64,000 bases of DNA from JAOUGY01 sp963792365. GTDB taxonomy: Bacteria; Actinomycetota; Acidimicrobiia; Spongiisociales; ZC4RG35. Every line of letters begins with the position of its first letter. Positions within the stretch are counted from its first letter, which is position 1. The position numbers and the translations under genes are program-made. The DNA lies in assembly GCA_963792365.1 (NCBI GenBank), contig CAWBVW010000008.1, positions 310,001 through 374,000 of the forward strand, written 5' to 3'. The notes beneath the pieces were generated by a model. It was not told the DNA's origin, ran no database searches, and worked only from the letters and a program-made list of their open reading frames with translations. Positions 50,976 through 60,400 of the stretch are shown one piece after another.

Positions 50976-51794
50976 TCAGTTGAACTGGACCGACCGCTTG
51001 GAGAGTCCGAACCAGAACCCGTCGATCGCGGTGTCGCCGGAAGTGCTGTCGCCGGCGGCGGCGCCGAGCGCCACGAAGAGGGGGGCAAAGTGTTCGGTCC
51101 TCGGGTGGGCCAGGTAGGCGGCAGGTGCTGTCCGTTGGAAGTCCATGAGCCCGTCGACGTCGTTGCGCTCGAGCGACTCCGCAAGCCACTGGTCGAACTC
51201 GGCCGACCACGATGGCGGCTCGGCGTGAGCGGGGAGGTCCATCCGCATCTCCCGCAGGTTGTGGGTGGAGAATCCGCTACCCACGACCAGGACGCCTTGG
51301 TCTCTGAGAGGGGCGAGTCTCTGGCCAACGGTGAATAGCTCGGCAGGGTCCAGGGTGGGCATCGAAATCTGCAGCACCGGGATGTCGGCCTCGGGGTACA
51401 TCTCCTTCAGGGGGACGTACGCCCCATGATCCAAACCTCGCGTCGGGTCGCTGTGGGTCGGGTGACCGGGCGAGGCGAGGAGCGCCGCAACCTGGTCGGC
51501 GAGCGCGGGTGCGCCCGGAGCCGGGTAGGTCACGCGGTAGTAGTGCTCGGGAAAGCCCCAGAAGTCGTGCATCAACGGCACGGTCGAGGTTGCACCCATC
51601 GTCAGCGGCGCCTCTTCCCAGTGCGCAGACACCATGAGCACCGAGCTCGGGCGGCTCATGCTCCCGGCCCAGCGCGACAGCTCGTCCGTCCATGTCGGGT
51701 CATCCGCCAGGGGTGGCGCCCCGTGACTGAGAAAGATCGTCGGCATCTTCAGGTTCGAGAACTCGGTCGAGAGCTCCGGCGTCGGCTCGGTCAT
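50976..51794 (-). CDS. DODA-type extradiol dioxygenase (YgiD-like)
   Basis: 272 residues. Class III ring-opening dioxygenase family, best known as 4,5-DOPA dioxygenase. Metal-site segments: 'FLSHGAPPL', 'VSAHWEEAP', 'HDFWGFPEHYY' and 'GFSTHNLREM', with the His ligands kept. AGGAG-like sequence lies before ATG 51794. Likely a soluble iron or zinc enzyme acting on a catechol; physiological substrate unknown. Confidence 0.9.
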   Translation of the reverse strand: MTEPTPELSTEFSNLKMPTIFLSHGAPPLADDPTWTDELSRWAGSMSRPSSVLMVSAHWEEAPLTMGATSTVPLMHDFWGFPEHYYRVTYPAPGAPALADQVAALLASPGHPTHSDPTRGLDHGAYVPLKEMYPEADIPVLQISMPTLDPAELFTVGQRLAPLRDQGVLVVGSGFSTHNLREMRMDLPAHAEPPSWSAEFDQWLAESLERNDVDGLMDFQRTAPAAYLAHPRTEHFAPLFVALGAAAGDSTSGDTAIDGFWFGLSKRSVQFN

Positions 51795-51895
51795 CGTCTT
51801 CTCCTAGGGAGAGAACATCGTATCTGATCTCGCACTATATGACCAGTCAAGTAATTTTGGATACGGTTGCTTCAAGTCGGGCTGTTCGGAGGCCG

Positions 51896-52600
51896 ATGGA
51901 ACAAACCAGACCCCAATTCGCATCGAAGGACATGTTCAACACCCTTGTCACGCTTGCGCTTCTCGCATCGGCGGCCATGCCGCCGGCCTGGAGCGAACCG
52001 AACTACGAACCCATATCTTCCGAGGCATACGTCGAAGATCTCGAAGTCGCTCGTTTGCGTAACGGCGACATGCCGTCCGTGCGGATGATCACAGTGGGCG
52101 GTTGCACCCTCGAGCGGGATGCCGCCTACACGCTGGCGCTGATGATCGAGGCCGCCGGCAAGGACGGCGTGTGGCTGTCCCCCGGCGATTGCTATCGCTC
52201 TCTCGCGCAGCAGCGAGCGGCGTATGAGGCGAGATGTCCGGAAGTGGAGACCGAGATCACCGAGTACGACTCGGCCACCGACGAGACGATCGTGGTCGGA
52301 ACGACCGTGCAGCGTGAGTGCAGCGGTCCGCCGATCGCCCTTCCCGGTACATCGAACCACGGATGGGGACGTGCCATCGACTTCACGTCGAACGGCCGAT
52401 CCTCCCTCGGATGCAACGACAGCGCCTTCACATGGCTCAATGCCAACGCCGCGCGGTTCGGCTGGGTTCATCCCGATTGGGCTCGCTGCGGCAAGAGCAC
52501 CGCGGAACCGTGGCACTGGGAGTGGGGCGGCGTCCGGGACGCCTTGCCTCTACCGCCGATCACGCTGTCCGCCGAAGCGATTCTGCATCGCGTTCGCTGA
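51896..52600 (+). CDS. VanY-like D-Ala-D-Ala carboxypeptidase (Cys-containing)
   Basis: 234 residues. Signal-type hydrophobic segment near residues 13-33, then a peptidase M15-like core: 'SPGDCYRSLAQQRAAY', 'GTSNHGWGRAIDF' (SxHxxGxAxD zinc motif) and C-terminal 'EPWHWEW'. It would trim peptidoglycan stem peptides. Six cysteines suggest disulfides. Start uncertain: ATG 51839 and ATG 51932 are in frame; 51896 has GGAGG. Divergent from the dioxygenase, 15 bases before the next peptidase gene. Confidence 0.82.
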   Translation: MEQTRPQFASKDMFNTLVTLALLASAAMPPAWSEPNYEPISSEAYVEDLEVARLRNGDMPSVRMITVGGCTLERDAAYTLALMIEAAGKDGVWLSPGDCYRSLAQQRAAYEARCPEVETEITEYDSATDETIVVGTTVQRECSGPPIALPGTSNHGWGRAIDFTSNGRSSLGCNDSAFTWLNANAARFGWVHPDWARCGKSTAEPWHWEWGGVRDALPLPPITLSAEAILHRVR

Positions 52601-52615
52601 GTATCCTCGCCGTCC

Positions 52616-54325
52616 GTGGGCAGTCACCGGCGTTGGGTCCTCACAATCTCCCTCCTCGCGCTCATGGCGTGGCCTGCAGTCGCGCACGCCAAGGATCTGC
52701 CCGACTACGAGCCCGATGAGTTCAACCTCCTCTTCCTGACGGCACCGCTCGATGGTCTCGGGGCCGTGGGTGATGCACCTCGCATCACGGGGTCGAACGC
52801 GGTGGACGAGCGGATCCGTGAGCTCGCAGAGGCTCGAGGGTATGTGCGCAGGCCCTTGGCGTCGGCTGGTCTGTGGTCGGCCGATGGGATACCGGTGCAA
52901 CCCGGTGTTGCGTCGGCCTGGGAACTGCTTCAAGCCGACGCCAGGGCTCACGGATACTCGATCTCCCTGGTCTCGGGATACCGCAGCCACGCCGACCAGG
53001 TAGCGATCTTCGTCGGGAAACTCCGTGGGACGAGCGACAGTGCCATCGAAACCCGGCTGCTAACGGCGGCGCCGCCCGGCTACTCGAAACATCACACGGG
53101 GTATGCGGTGGACATCGCAGCGCCCGGCTCTGGATACACGAGTTTCGGCAACTCGGCGGCGTTTCGCTGGTTGTCCGCCGACAACGCCGAGGCGGCCAAG
53201 CGAAACGGCTTCATTCCGAGCTACCCGGAAGGTGCGGCGTCGCAAGGGCCGAACCCGGAGCCGTGGGAGTGGACGTACGTCGGTGTCGATGTGGTCGTGT
53301 GCGGACGCGGCACTCTTGGGATGCCCTCGGGATCGTTCGACGACGCCGTGTCCTGCCCCGACTACCCGTTGGCCCGAGGTCCCGCTGCTCACCTGCTGGT
53401 CCGGGCGCTGGGGCTCAGCGACCAGGTGGCCGGCTCAGACGTGTACGAAGACGATGCGAGTCTGTCGTACGAACGTGACATCAACGTGTTGGCGGAGCGC
53501 GGTTTGACAGCAGGGTGCGGTCCCAACACGTTCTGTCCATTCGGCTATCTCACGCGCGGCGAGCTGGCGTCCATGGTCGTGGATGCGCTCTCGCTCGACG
53601 GTGTGGATCCTGCCGGCTCGACATTCGACGACCTCGCCGGTTCGGCTCACGCCGCTGACATTCGCCGCCTCGACCACCTGAGGATCCTCGAGGGTTGTGA
53701 CGATCGGTCGTACTGCCCCGACGCCGCCGCCAGTCGGAGCGACCTCCTGGACCTCGTCGTGGCAGCGCGTGCGATGGAGGTGCTCGCGCAACCGGACATC
53801 CTGATCGACGTGCTCGGCTCGGAGTTCGAGGACGACGCATTGTGGCTCGCCGGTTCTGGCATCACGTCGGGCTGCAATCCACCGTTTGGAGATCTGTTCT
53901 GCCCGGACGATGTGGTGACAAGAGGCCAGATGGCGGCGTTCTTGGTTCGCGGCTTGGGTCTGGCGGCGGGGTCGGTGCAGTTCGACGACACCGTTGACTC
54001 GGTGTTCGCTGCGGATATCTCTGCTCTGGCCGCTGCCGGGATCACTCGGGGTTGTGATCCGCCGGTCAACGACTCGTTCTGCCCCGACGATGTGGTGACA
54101 AGAGGCCAGATGGCGGCGTTCTTGGTTCGCGGCTTGGGTCTGGCGGCGGGGTCGGTGCAGTTCGACGACACCGCGGACTCGGTGTTCGCTGCGGATATCT
54201 CCGCTCTGGCTGCTGCCGGGATCACTCGGGGTTGTGATCCGCCGGACAACGACTCCTTCTGTCCCGACGATGTGGTGACGAGGGGCCAGATGGCTGCGTT
54301 TCTTCGCAGGGGACTTTCAGACTGA
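52616..54325 (+). CDS. VanY-like peptidase with S-layer-homology repeats
   Basis: 569 residues. Signal peptide (1-25), peptidase M15 domain with 'GYRSHADQ', 'SKHHTGYAVDI' and 'EPWEWTYVG', then five or so SLH-type repeats from about residue 255 with 'CPDDVVTRGQMAAFL' and 'ADISALAAAGITRGC'. The repeats would tether the enzyme to the cell wall. The last ones are nearly identical at the DNA level in 180-bp units. In the final zinc motif 'EPWEW' has Glu where the paralogue has His. GTG start. Confidence 0.88.
   Translation: MGSHRRWVLTISLLALMAWPAVAHAKDLPDYEPDEFNLLFLTAPLDGLGAVGDAPRITGSNAVDERIRELAEARGYVRRPLASAGLWSADGIPVQPGVASAWELLQADARAHGYSISLVSGYRSHADQVAIFVGKLRGTSDSAIETRLLTAAPPGYSKHHTGYAVDIAAPGSGYTSFGNSAAFRWLSADNAEAAKRNGFIPSYPEGAASQGPNPEPWEWTYVGVDVVVCGRGTLGMPSGSFDDAVSCPDYPLARGPAAHLLVRALGLSDQVAGSDVYEDDASLSYERDINVLAERGLTAGCGPNTFCPFGYLTRGELASMVVDALSLDGVDPAGSTFDDLAGSAHAADIRRLDHLRILEGCDDRSYCPDAAASRSDLLDLVVAARAMEVLAQPDILIDVLGSEFEDDALWLAGSGITSGCNPPFGDLFCPDDVVTRGQMAAFLVRGLGLAAGSVQFDDTVDSVFAADISALAAAGITRGCDPPVNDSFCPDDVVTRGQMAAFLVRGLGLAAGSVQFDDTADSVFAADISALAAAGITRGCDPPDNDSFCPDDVVTRGQMAAFLRRGLSD
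53907..54325 (+). repeat. 180-bp tandem DNA repeats encoding SLH units
   Basis: Units beginning near 53901, 54081 and 54261 (last partial) are nearly identical, for example the stretch from GACGATGTGGTGACA at 53907 recurs at 54087 and 54267. Differences are mostly synonymous. Recent duplication or gene conversion is implied; copy number may vary between strains. Confidence 0.85.
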
Positions 54326-55477
54326 GTCCTCGGGGTCCTCGGTTTTCTCGCCGTCTTCAGCGCTCGGGTCGAGCACGTCGTGCGCCTGTTCCGCGGCCTC
54401 GTAGGGCCGGCTGGTGAGCAGAGCGACGTATGTCGAGTCGGGCTCCTCGGACACTGCCTGGTGAACCGACACCGCCACGGCAGCCAAGGGCACCGCCAGG
54501 AACGCGCCCACGATGCCGAACGCAACGCCCCCGATGCTGAGCGTAAGAAGGATCACGAGCGGATTCAGCGACAGGGCTCGCCTGAACACGATCGGATACA
54601 GCACGTGACCTTCGAACTGTTGCACTCCGATCACCACTGCCAGAACGATGAGGGCGCTGCCGATTCCACCGTTCACCAGCGTCACGGCCACGGCCACCAA
54701 CCCCGATACGAAGGCTCCGACCACCGGGAAGAAGGCGCCGACGAACACCAAGAGCATCAAGACCGGGATCAACGGTGTGCCGACAATGGCGAGGCCGATG
54801 CCGATGAATGTCGCGTCGACCGCGCCAACAACCATCAGCCCCCGGACGTATGACGAGAGGGTTCGCCACGCCGCGTCCATGGCTTTGCTCGTCCGGTCTT
54901 GATTTCGAGATCGGGCCAGCACCCCCGCGACGGCGCGGTCGCCGTCCTTGAGGAAGAAGAAGAGTGCCAGGATCATGAGCACGGCGCCGGTTATCAGCTC
55001 GATGGCAACCGTGGCACCACCCAGAACACCACTTGTGATTCCGGATGCGTTCTCGCGAATCGAAGCGACCGCAGAGTCGATGTATTGCTGGATCTCGGTG
55101 TCGGAGAGCTGCAGCGGTCCGGTCGACAGCCATTCGCTCACCGAGTCGGTGGCGGCGTCGAGGTCATCGCCGAGTTGTTGTGTGCTGCCGGCGATCGACG
55201 GAACTGCGATGGCAAGGATGATCGCAAGGATCGGGAGGACGGCCAGGATCGTGCCCCAGGTGGCAAGAAGAGGAGACCACCCTCGCCGCCTGAGCGCCAC
55301 CACCACGGGCGAGAACACTGACGCGGGGAAGAGAGCCAGGACGACGGGGATCACCACCACCTTGACGATGCCCAGGGCGAGGAACGTCACATAGATCGCA
55401 CCAAGCACAAGAAGGTACCGCCACGACAACGAGGCCAGGTGACGCAACCAGTTCGGTACCCGATCGTCTTCGTTCAT
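54317..55477 (-). CDS. AI-2E family transporter (YdiK/PerM-like)
   Basis: 386 residues with about eight helices: two pairs at the N-terminus, a central soluble stretch (100-190, 'QQLGDDLDAATDSVSEWL'), and the C-terminal helix set with 'GIGSALIVLAVVIGVQQFEGHVLYP' and the 'LNPLVILLTL' motif typical of this family. Members export small molecules or ions; AI-2 transport applies only to some. Convergent with, and overlapping by nine bases, the SLH peptidase gene. Confidence 0.88.
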   Translation of the reverse strand: MNEDDRVPNWLRHLASLSWRYLLVLGAIYVTFLALGIVKVVVIPVVLALFPASVFSPVVVALRRRGWSPLLATWGTILAVLPILAIILAIAVPSIAGSTQQLGDDLDAATDSVSEWLSTGPLQLSDTEIQQYIDSAVASIRENASGITSGVLGGATVAIELITGAVLMILALFFFLKDGDRAVAGVLARSRNQDRTSKAMDAAWRTLSSYVRGLMVVGAVDATFIGIGLAIVGTPLIPVLMLLVFVGAFFPVVGAFVSGLVAVAVTLVNGGIGSALIVLAVVIGVQQFEGHVLYPIVFRRALSLNPLVILLTLSIGGVAFGIVGAFLAVPLAAVAVSVHQAVSEEPDSTYVALLTSRPYEAAEQAHDVLDPSAEDGEKTEDPEDSV

Positions 55478-55515
55478 CGGCGAGAGGCTAGTGCCTCGGC
55501 CTTCAGCAAGCCGTG

Positions 55516-56988
55516 TCACTCGAACAACGCCGAATGCTCAGTGCGCAGTTGCGCTTTCTGGACCTTTCCCATGGCGTTCCGAGGAAGCTCATCGACCAAC
55601 ACGTACCGCCTTGGGTGCTTGAACCGGGCGATGTCGGCGAGCGCCCCGGAGGCGGCCGTTTCGTCGAACTCGCCGGAAACAACCATGAAAGCGACCACCG
55701 CCTCACCGAGGTCCGGATGCGGCAACCCCACCACTGCCGACTCGACGACGCCCGGAATGCGATCGAGCACGATCTCGATGTCACGCGGGTACACGTTCAG
55801 CCCGCCGCTGATGATCATGTCCGATTGACGCCCGACCAGGCTCAAGCGGCCCTCCTCGTCGACCGACCCGATGTCGCCGGTACGGAGCCAGCCCCCGGCG
55901 GACTTGGTCTGGGCCGTCTTGTCGGGCATGCCCCAGTACTCGGCGAAGACGTGGGGCCCCCTGGTTTCGACGACACCCAGTGTGCCCGGGGGCTGGGGAT
56001 CGCCCCGATCATCGACGATTCGGATTTCGACCCCGGGAAGGGGGAATCCAACGGTTCCAGCCTTCCTGGGTCCGTCGTAGGGGTTGGAAGTGATCATCCC
56101 CGCTTCGGTCATCCCGTATCGTTCGAGGATCGTGTGACCGGTTCGCTCGAATACGGCGGCATGGGTCTGAGGGGTGAGCGGTGCGGATCCCGACGTGAAC
56201 AGCCGAATGCTGCGGCAGCGATCCCGGTCGAAGCGATCGTCTGCGAGCAGCCGGGTGTAGTGGGTGGGCACCCCCATCATCACCGTGCAGTGCGGCAGGG
56301 TGTCGATCACCGTGTCCACGTCGAACGTCGAATGAAACGACATGCTCGCCCCGCTGAGCATCGCACAGTGGACCGCCACGAAGAGCCCATGCACATGAAA
56401 GATCGGGAGCATGTGCAAGAGCACGTCGTTGGCGCTGAATCGCCAGGTCTCCGCCAGCATGTGGGCGTTGGACGCAAGGTTCCGGTGAGTGAGCACGGCT
56501 CCCTTGGACCGCCCGGTGGTTCCCGATGTGTACAGCATGGCGGCCGGGTCGTCGGGAGACCTGTCCACCGCACCACTCGGTTCGGCCATGGCGGCGAGTT
56601 CGAGAAGGGTGCCCGAGCCGGCTCCACCGAGGGTGAGGACCGTCTGGGATACGTCCGGGTACCGGGCCGGGTCGAGGACGGTCACCGCCGGATCGGCATC
56701 GTCCAGAAACCCCCTGACTTCACGGTCCGTGTAGGCGGTGTTCAAAGGCACGAACACGGCACCCGACATCAAACACGCGAGGTACAGCGCCAACCCTTCG
56801 GGCGATTTGTGGACCTGGGCGACCACCCGGTCGCCTGGTGCCACTCCGTGCGCCTGGAGCACCGAGGCCATACGCCCGATGAGATCGTCCAGCCGGGCGA
56901 ACGTCCAGGCATCTCCTCCGGGTACGTCGATGACGGCTTTCATCGGGTGCGCGCGATACGGCTCGGTCAGCTCGCCGAACAGATTCAT
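55516..56988 (-). CDS. Malonyl-CoA synthetase-like acyl-CoA ligase (MatB-like)
   Basis: 490 residues. AMP-forming motifs 'LYTSGTTGRSKGAVLTHRN', 'YGMTEAGM', 'GGWLRTGDIG' and 'LPRNAMGKVQKAQLR' are intact. The N-terminal 'SPEGLALYLACLMSGAVFVP' and 'LNTAYTDREV' closely follow MatB, which activates malonate. It could equally use a short dicarboxylate. The downstream gene is the AI-2E permease on the same strand, 38 bases away. Confidence 0.85.
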   Translation of the reverse strand: MNLFGELTEPYRAHPMKAVIDVPGGDAWTFARLDDLIGRMASVLQAHGVAPGDRVVAQVHKSPEGLALYLACLMSGAVFVPLNTAYTDREVRGFLDDADPAVTVLDPARYPDVSQTVLTLGGAGSGTLLELAAMAEPSGAVDRSPDDPAAMLYTSGTTGRSKGAVLTHRNLASNAHMLAETWRFSANDVLLHMLPIFHVHGLFVAVHCAMLSGASMSFHSTFDVDTVIDTLPHCTVMMGVPTHYTRLLADDRFDRDRCRSIRLFTSGSAPLTPQTHAAVFERTGHTILERYGMTEAGMITSNPYDGPRKAGTVGFPLPGVEIRIVDDRGDPQPPGTLGVVETRGPHVFAEYWGMPDKTAQTKSAGGWLRTGDIGSVDEEGRLSLVGRQSDMIISGGLNVYPRDIEIVLDRIPGVVESAVVGLPHPDLGEAVVAFMVVSGEFDETAASGALADIARFKHPRRYVLVDELPRNAMGKVQKAQLRTEHSALFE

Positions 56989-57020
56989 CCCACCCTGCCC
57001 GTCAGGTCAGGGCGACAGTA

Positions 57021-57779
57021 TCAACGCTGTCGTGCCGCAATCAGCACACCGGACCCGAGCATGAGCAACGCGGCTGCGGCCATTGCCAGTCCTGCCGTCT
57101 CTACCGGCGGGCCGGTGAATGGCAGTGTCGAACCCGACACCGGCGGGACGGTGGTCGTCGTCGTCCCCAACACGCTCGTGCTGGTCGTCGGGAGGGTCGT
57201 GACCGTGGTGGTGCTCGTGTCCTCGGTGGTGGTCGTACCAGCGGTCGTGGTCGTGGTGCCCTCGGTGGTGGTGGTCGTACCAGCGGTCGTGGTGGTGGTC
57301 TCCTCGTCGAACTCACAGTCGACGGTCACGATGAAGTCCACCGACGTGCCGACCAGACCATCGGCGTCGGGGAGCATCACGTTGTAGAACTCAATTGTCG
57401 GGCCGAGCACGTGAGTGGCATCCTCGAGCGCGGTCGTTTCCACGTTGGGCTGTGATTCGGTGTCGTAGACGTCGGTCTCGGTCGTTCCGGTGGTGATCAC
57501 TGCGAAGTTGTTGAGGTGGACGCTTTCGCCGTTGAACGCCGATACCGTGAAGAGGCACTCATCGCCGATCAGGTCTTCGAAGCCGTTGGCCGCGAGATCG
57601 AATTCGTCGAGCAACCGGCGAACACCAACCTGATCCGATGTCTCCGCCGGACGGGGAATGTAGAAGTCGGATGCGGTGAACAGAGTGACCGGCGCCGCAA
57701 AGGCCGGCAGGGACATGAGCAGCGTCATGGCAGCGGCCACCACCACTGCGAGAGCACGTCGAGCGGATTGCGTGAACAT
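57021..57779 (-). CDS. LPxTG-like surface protein, copy A
   Basis: 252 residues. Signal peptide (1-30), a conserved domain of about 150 residues ('DFYIPRPAETSDQVGVRRLL', 'ANGFEDLIGDEC', 'VLGPTIEFYNVMLPD'), a Thr/Glu/Gly-rich linker, then 'LPFTGPP', a hydrophobic helix and a short basic tail 'RQR', the sortase cell-wall sorting layout. AGAGGTG precedes ATG 57779. A paralogue is the adjacent gene on the same strand. The domain is unrecognised. Confidence 0.8.
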   Translation of the reverse strand: MFTQSARRALAVVVAAAMTLLMSLPAFAAPVTLFTASDFYIPRPAETSDQVGVRRLLDEFDLAANGFEDLIGDECLFTVSAFNGESVHLNNFAVITTGTTETDVYDTESQPNVETTALEDATHVLGPTIEFYNVMLPDADGLVGTSVDFIVTVDCEFDEETTTTTAGTTTTTEGTTTTTAGTTTTEDTSTTTVTTLPTTSTSVLGTTTTTVPPVSGSTLPFTGPPVETAGLAMAAAALLMLGSGVLIAARQR

Positions 57780-57887
57780 CGAACACCTCTTCCGGGTCGC
57801 CACCACCCCTGGCGGCACTTGGACTGACAGCGGAGGCTAGCACTGGGCATCGTCGGCCAGCCGCCATGGAACCAGGCTTTTTCTCCC

Positions 57888-58643
57888 TCAGCGATCGCGA
57901 CCGGCGACCAGGACTCCGCATCCGAGCATCAGCAGAGCGGCGGCCGCCATGGCCAGCCCAGCGGCTTCGACGGGTGGGCCAGTGAACGGCAGCGTTGATC
58001 CGGACACCGGTGGGACCGTGCTGGTAGCGGCGACCGACGTGCTGGTTGTGGTCCCGAGGACACTCGAACTCGTCGTCGCCGACACCGTGGTCGTGGTTGT
58101 GCCTTCGGTCGTGGTCGTGGTGCCCTCGGTGGTGGTGGTCGTGCCTTCGGTGGTGGTGGTCGTGTCCTCGGTGCCGCAGCTCACCGTCACCGTGTAATCG
58201 ACGGACGTGCCGACGAGACCGTTGGGATCCGGAAGCATGATGTTGAACAACTCGATGGTCGAACCCAGGACGAGCGTTGCGTCCTCGAGGCGAGTCTGCG
58301 TCACGTTCGGCTCCGATTCGGTGTCGTACACGTCGGTCTCATTCCCGCCCGTCACGATCGCTCCGAAGTTCAAGAGATGCACGCTCTCGCCGTTCGCAGC
58401 CGAGACGCCGAATGTGCACTCTTCGCCAATCAGGTCTTCGAATCCGTTGGCGGCGAGGTCGTAGGTCGTGATGAGGCGATAGACACCGACCTGATCCGAG
58501 GCCTCTGCCGGTCGGGGAAGATAGAAGTCGGCTCCGGTGAACGAGAACGAGACGACGGCCGCGCCAGCCGGAAGCGCCAACAGTCCGACTGCCAGTGCGG
58601 CCGTCGCAGCGGCGAGTGTCCACCGCGTGGCTATTGATCTCAT
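57888..58643 (-). CDS. LPxTG-like surface protein, copy B
   Basis: 251 residues, tandem paralogue of copy A with the same signal, domain ('FYLPRPAEASDQVGVYRLI', 'NGFEDLIGEEC', 'VLGSTIELFNIMLPD'), Thr-rich linker with TTTTEG repeats, 'LPFTGPP', helix and 'RDR' tail. GGGAGG precedes ATG 58643. The two share about half their residues across the domain by eye, so duplication is old. Expressed leftwards, copy B first. Surface display by a sortase encoded elsewhere is expected. Confidence 0.8.
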   Translation of the reverse strand: MRSIATRWTLAAATAALAVGLLALPAGAAVVSFSFTGADFYLPRPAEASDQVGVYRLITTYDLAANGFEDLIGEECTFGVSAANGESVHLLNFGAIVTGGNETDVYDTESEPNVTQTRLEDATLVLGSTIELFNIMLPDPNGLVGTSVDYTVTVSCGTEDTTTTTEGTTTTTEGTTTTTEGTTTTTVSATTSSSVLGTTTSTSVAATSTVPPVSGSTLPFTGPPVEAAGLAMAAAALLMLGCGVLVAGRDR

Positions 58644-58793
58644 GTCGAGGCCTCCCTGCGTGCCCAATTGGTTGTTCAGCCCCTTCGTCGATACGAACGC
58701 ATCGACGAGCGCAGTATGGCGGGATTCGGACCGAGATGCGAGGCTTGTCGGCGCGGAGCGCATCCGGCGAGCACCTCAGGAGTCGGCACGATC

Positions 58794-59297
58794 ATGGAGC
58801 AAGCGGGCGGGGAGGTGGAAGCGACCTCGTGGGTGATCCATGCAGTTGCGCCGTCGGAGACCTGGCCGCTGAGGCAGCGGGTGTTGCGCCCTCATCAGAC
58901 TCTCGAAGAACTGGTGGTCGATGGGGAATACGGCCCGCTCGCCGGTTGGTATGCGGCATCAGTGAGTGGCGAGGTCGTTGGCTGCGCAGGTGTCCTCCCT
59001 GAGCCCCGCCAGAACGGGCCGAGGGACGGATGGAGACTCCGGTCGATGGCGACTGCGCCCGAGGTACGCGGGCTTGGTGTCGGGCAACAACTTCTCTTGC
59101 GGTGCTGCGAACACGTGGCCGGCCACGGCGGAAGTTCGATCTGGTGTACGGCTCGGGTGCACGCAGCGGGTTTCTACCTGGCGCATGGCTTCCATTCGGT
59201 GGGCGACGCCTTCGACATCGTTGGGATCGGTCCCCACCTTCTGATGGAGGCTGACGTCGACGGGCTCACAGCCGCCGGTCGGGCCCGACGATCCTGA
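58794..59297 (+). CDS. GNAT-family N-acetyltransferase
   Basis: 167 residues. The acetyl-CoA motif A is clear: 'LRSMATAPEVRGLGVGQQLL' (near 83-102), followed by 'ARVHAAGFYLAHGFHSVGD', the standard motif B with Tyr. An AGGAG lies 12 bases before ATG 58794, a little far. Substrate unknown. Its 3' end overlaps the convergent membrane-protein gene by 32 bases. Confidence 0.88.
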   Translation: MEQAGGEVEATSWVIHAVAPSETWPLRQRVLRPHQTLEELVVDGEYGPLAGWYAASVSGEVVGCAGVLPEPRQNGPRDGWRLRSMATAPEVRGLGVGQQLLLRCCEHVAGHGGSSIWCTARVHAAGFYLAHGFHSVGDAFDIVGIGPHLLMEADVDGLTAAGRARRS

Positions 59298-60093
59298 CCA
59301 GTCCCCCCGCCGCCAGTACGGCCCAGACGGCGCCGATGGCCGATATCCCGTTGGCTCCCCCTACCACGCTGATCAGAACCGCCGAGACCCCGATTGCGAT
59401 CCTTGCGACGAGGAGACGCTGTGGGTGGAGCAAGGAGTCGCCTGTGTCCGCAAGCGACAACACGCTCTCAGGGCGGATCAGGAAGATGGCTCCGAGGACT
59501 CCGATCGCCATGGGCACCCATTCCACCGGGCGTGGAGCGATCCACAGGGGCGTATCGCCCGTGAGTCCGGCAACGAGGGATGCGGCCACCCCCATCGCGC
59601 CACCCCACCAGAGTTGGGCCGTCGGCGCGGGCACTGGCAGCCTGGTGTCGAGCACCAATGCGACCGCCAGTCCGACGGCCGGAACCCAACCGATCGACCC
59701 CCACGCCAGCCACACGACCACACCCAGGTGAAGGGCGAGGTCGAGCGTGGTAGGAGGACGGCCGGTACTGCGCACGAGTATTCGTGCCGTCAGCATCACC
59801 AGATAGATGGCACCGAGCGAGGCAGGGTGGCCGGCCGTGGCATCGATCCAAGCCACCAGACCGGCCGCAGGCGCGGCGAGCGTTGCGGTGATCGAGCGGT
59901 CGGGGTCGACCTCTCGCCCGAGAGCCCACCCGAGGAACGCAGATCCGGCCACGGTGAAGGCTGTGCGTATGCGGTCGTCGGACGGGGCCGCGGCGAAGGC
60001 GACGGCTCCGGCCACAACGGTGACGAGCACGACATATCGGTTGGACTGAACGCGGGGGTCGATCGCTCGCTGGAGACCTGTGATACGGCGCAT
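59266..60093 (-). CDS. Hypothetical polytopic membrane protein
   Basis: 275 residues, roughly eight to nine hydrophobic helices, Ala/Val/Gly-rich, N-terminus basic. No recognised motif. ATG 60093 is chosen over an upstream frame to 60144 because it begins with 'MRRITGLQRAI', a plausible cytoplasmic basic start. Composition resembles small integral proteins of unknown role in actinobacteria. Confidence 0.7.
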   Translation of the reverse strand: MRRITGLQRAIDPRVQSNRYVVLVTVVAGAVAFAAAPSDDRIRTAFTVAGSAFLGWALGREVDPDRSITATLAAPAAGLVAWIDATAGHPASLGAIYLVMLTARILVRSTGRPPTTLDLALHLGVVVWLAWGSIGWVPAVGLAVALVLDTRLPVPAPTAQLWWGGAMGVAASLVAGLTGDTPLWIAPRPVEWVPMAIGVLGAIFLIRPESVLSLADTGDSLLHPQRLLVARIAIGVSAVLISVVGGANGISAIGAVWAVLAAGGLVRIVGPDRRL

Positions 60094-60152
60094 GGTGCGC
60101 CACGATACGCCGGCTCGGCTCGCATCCCGACTCAAGGCGTGCAACGGTTCGG

Positions 60153-60392
60153 GTGATGATGCGGCCCGGTCTCTCCGACGATCGCAAACGTCCGGCCCGG
60201 TCGCGACTCGATCCTGCCATCCCCGAGTACGAGCGAATCATGGTCTGTCACGACGAGGCGATGGCCAGAGGCTCAGACAGCTATGTGGATCCGGTGTCCG
60301 GATTGAGCGTGTTCACAGCGTCGTATCTGTGGGAACGCGGCTCCTGCTGTGAGACAGGATGTCGGCATTGCCCGTACGTCGTCCGATCCTGA
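60153..60392 (+). CDS. DUF5522-family small protein
   Basis: 79 residues. The C-terminal 'GSCCETGCRHCPYVV' with four cysteines is the hallmark of the DUF5522 family, and 'MVCHDEAMARGSDSYVDPVSG' is its usual central part. A metal- or cluster-binding role is probable, function unknown. GTG 60153 and ATG 60156 are both possible starts. Divergent from the membrane protein. Confidence 0.85.
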   Translation: MMMRPGLSDDRKRPARSRLDPAIPEYERIMVCHDEAMARGSDSYVDPVSGLSVFTASYLWERGSCCETGCRHCPYVVRS

Positions 60393-60400
60393 CCGAGCGG

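Noticed and set aside
57200..57310. Simple-sequence DNA in the LPFTG genes as a separate repeat element
   Set aside because: It is the Thr-rich linker coding sequence, in frame in both paralogues, so part of the genes.
55513..57387. Plus-strand 624-codon frame
   Set aside because: Runs opposite the MatB-like gene and ends in the complement of a Thr-rich linker (poly-Val); shadow.
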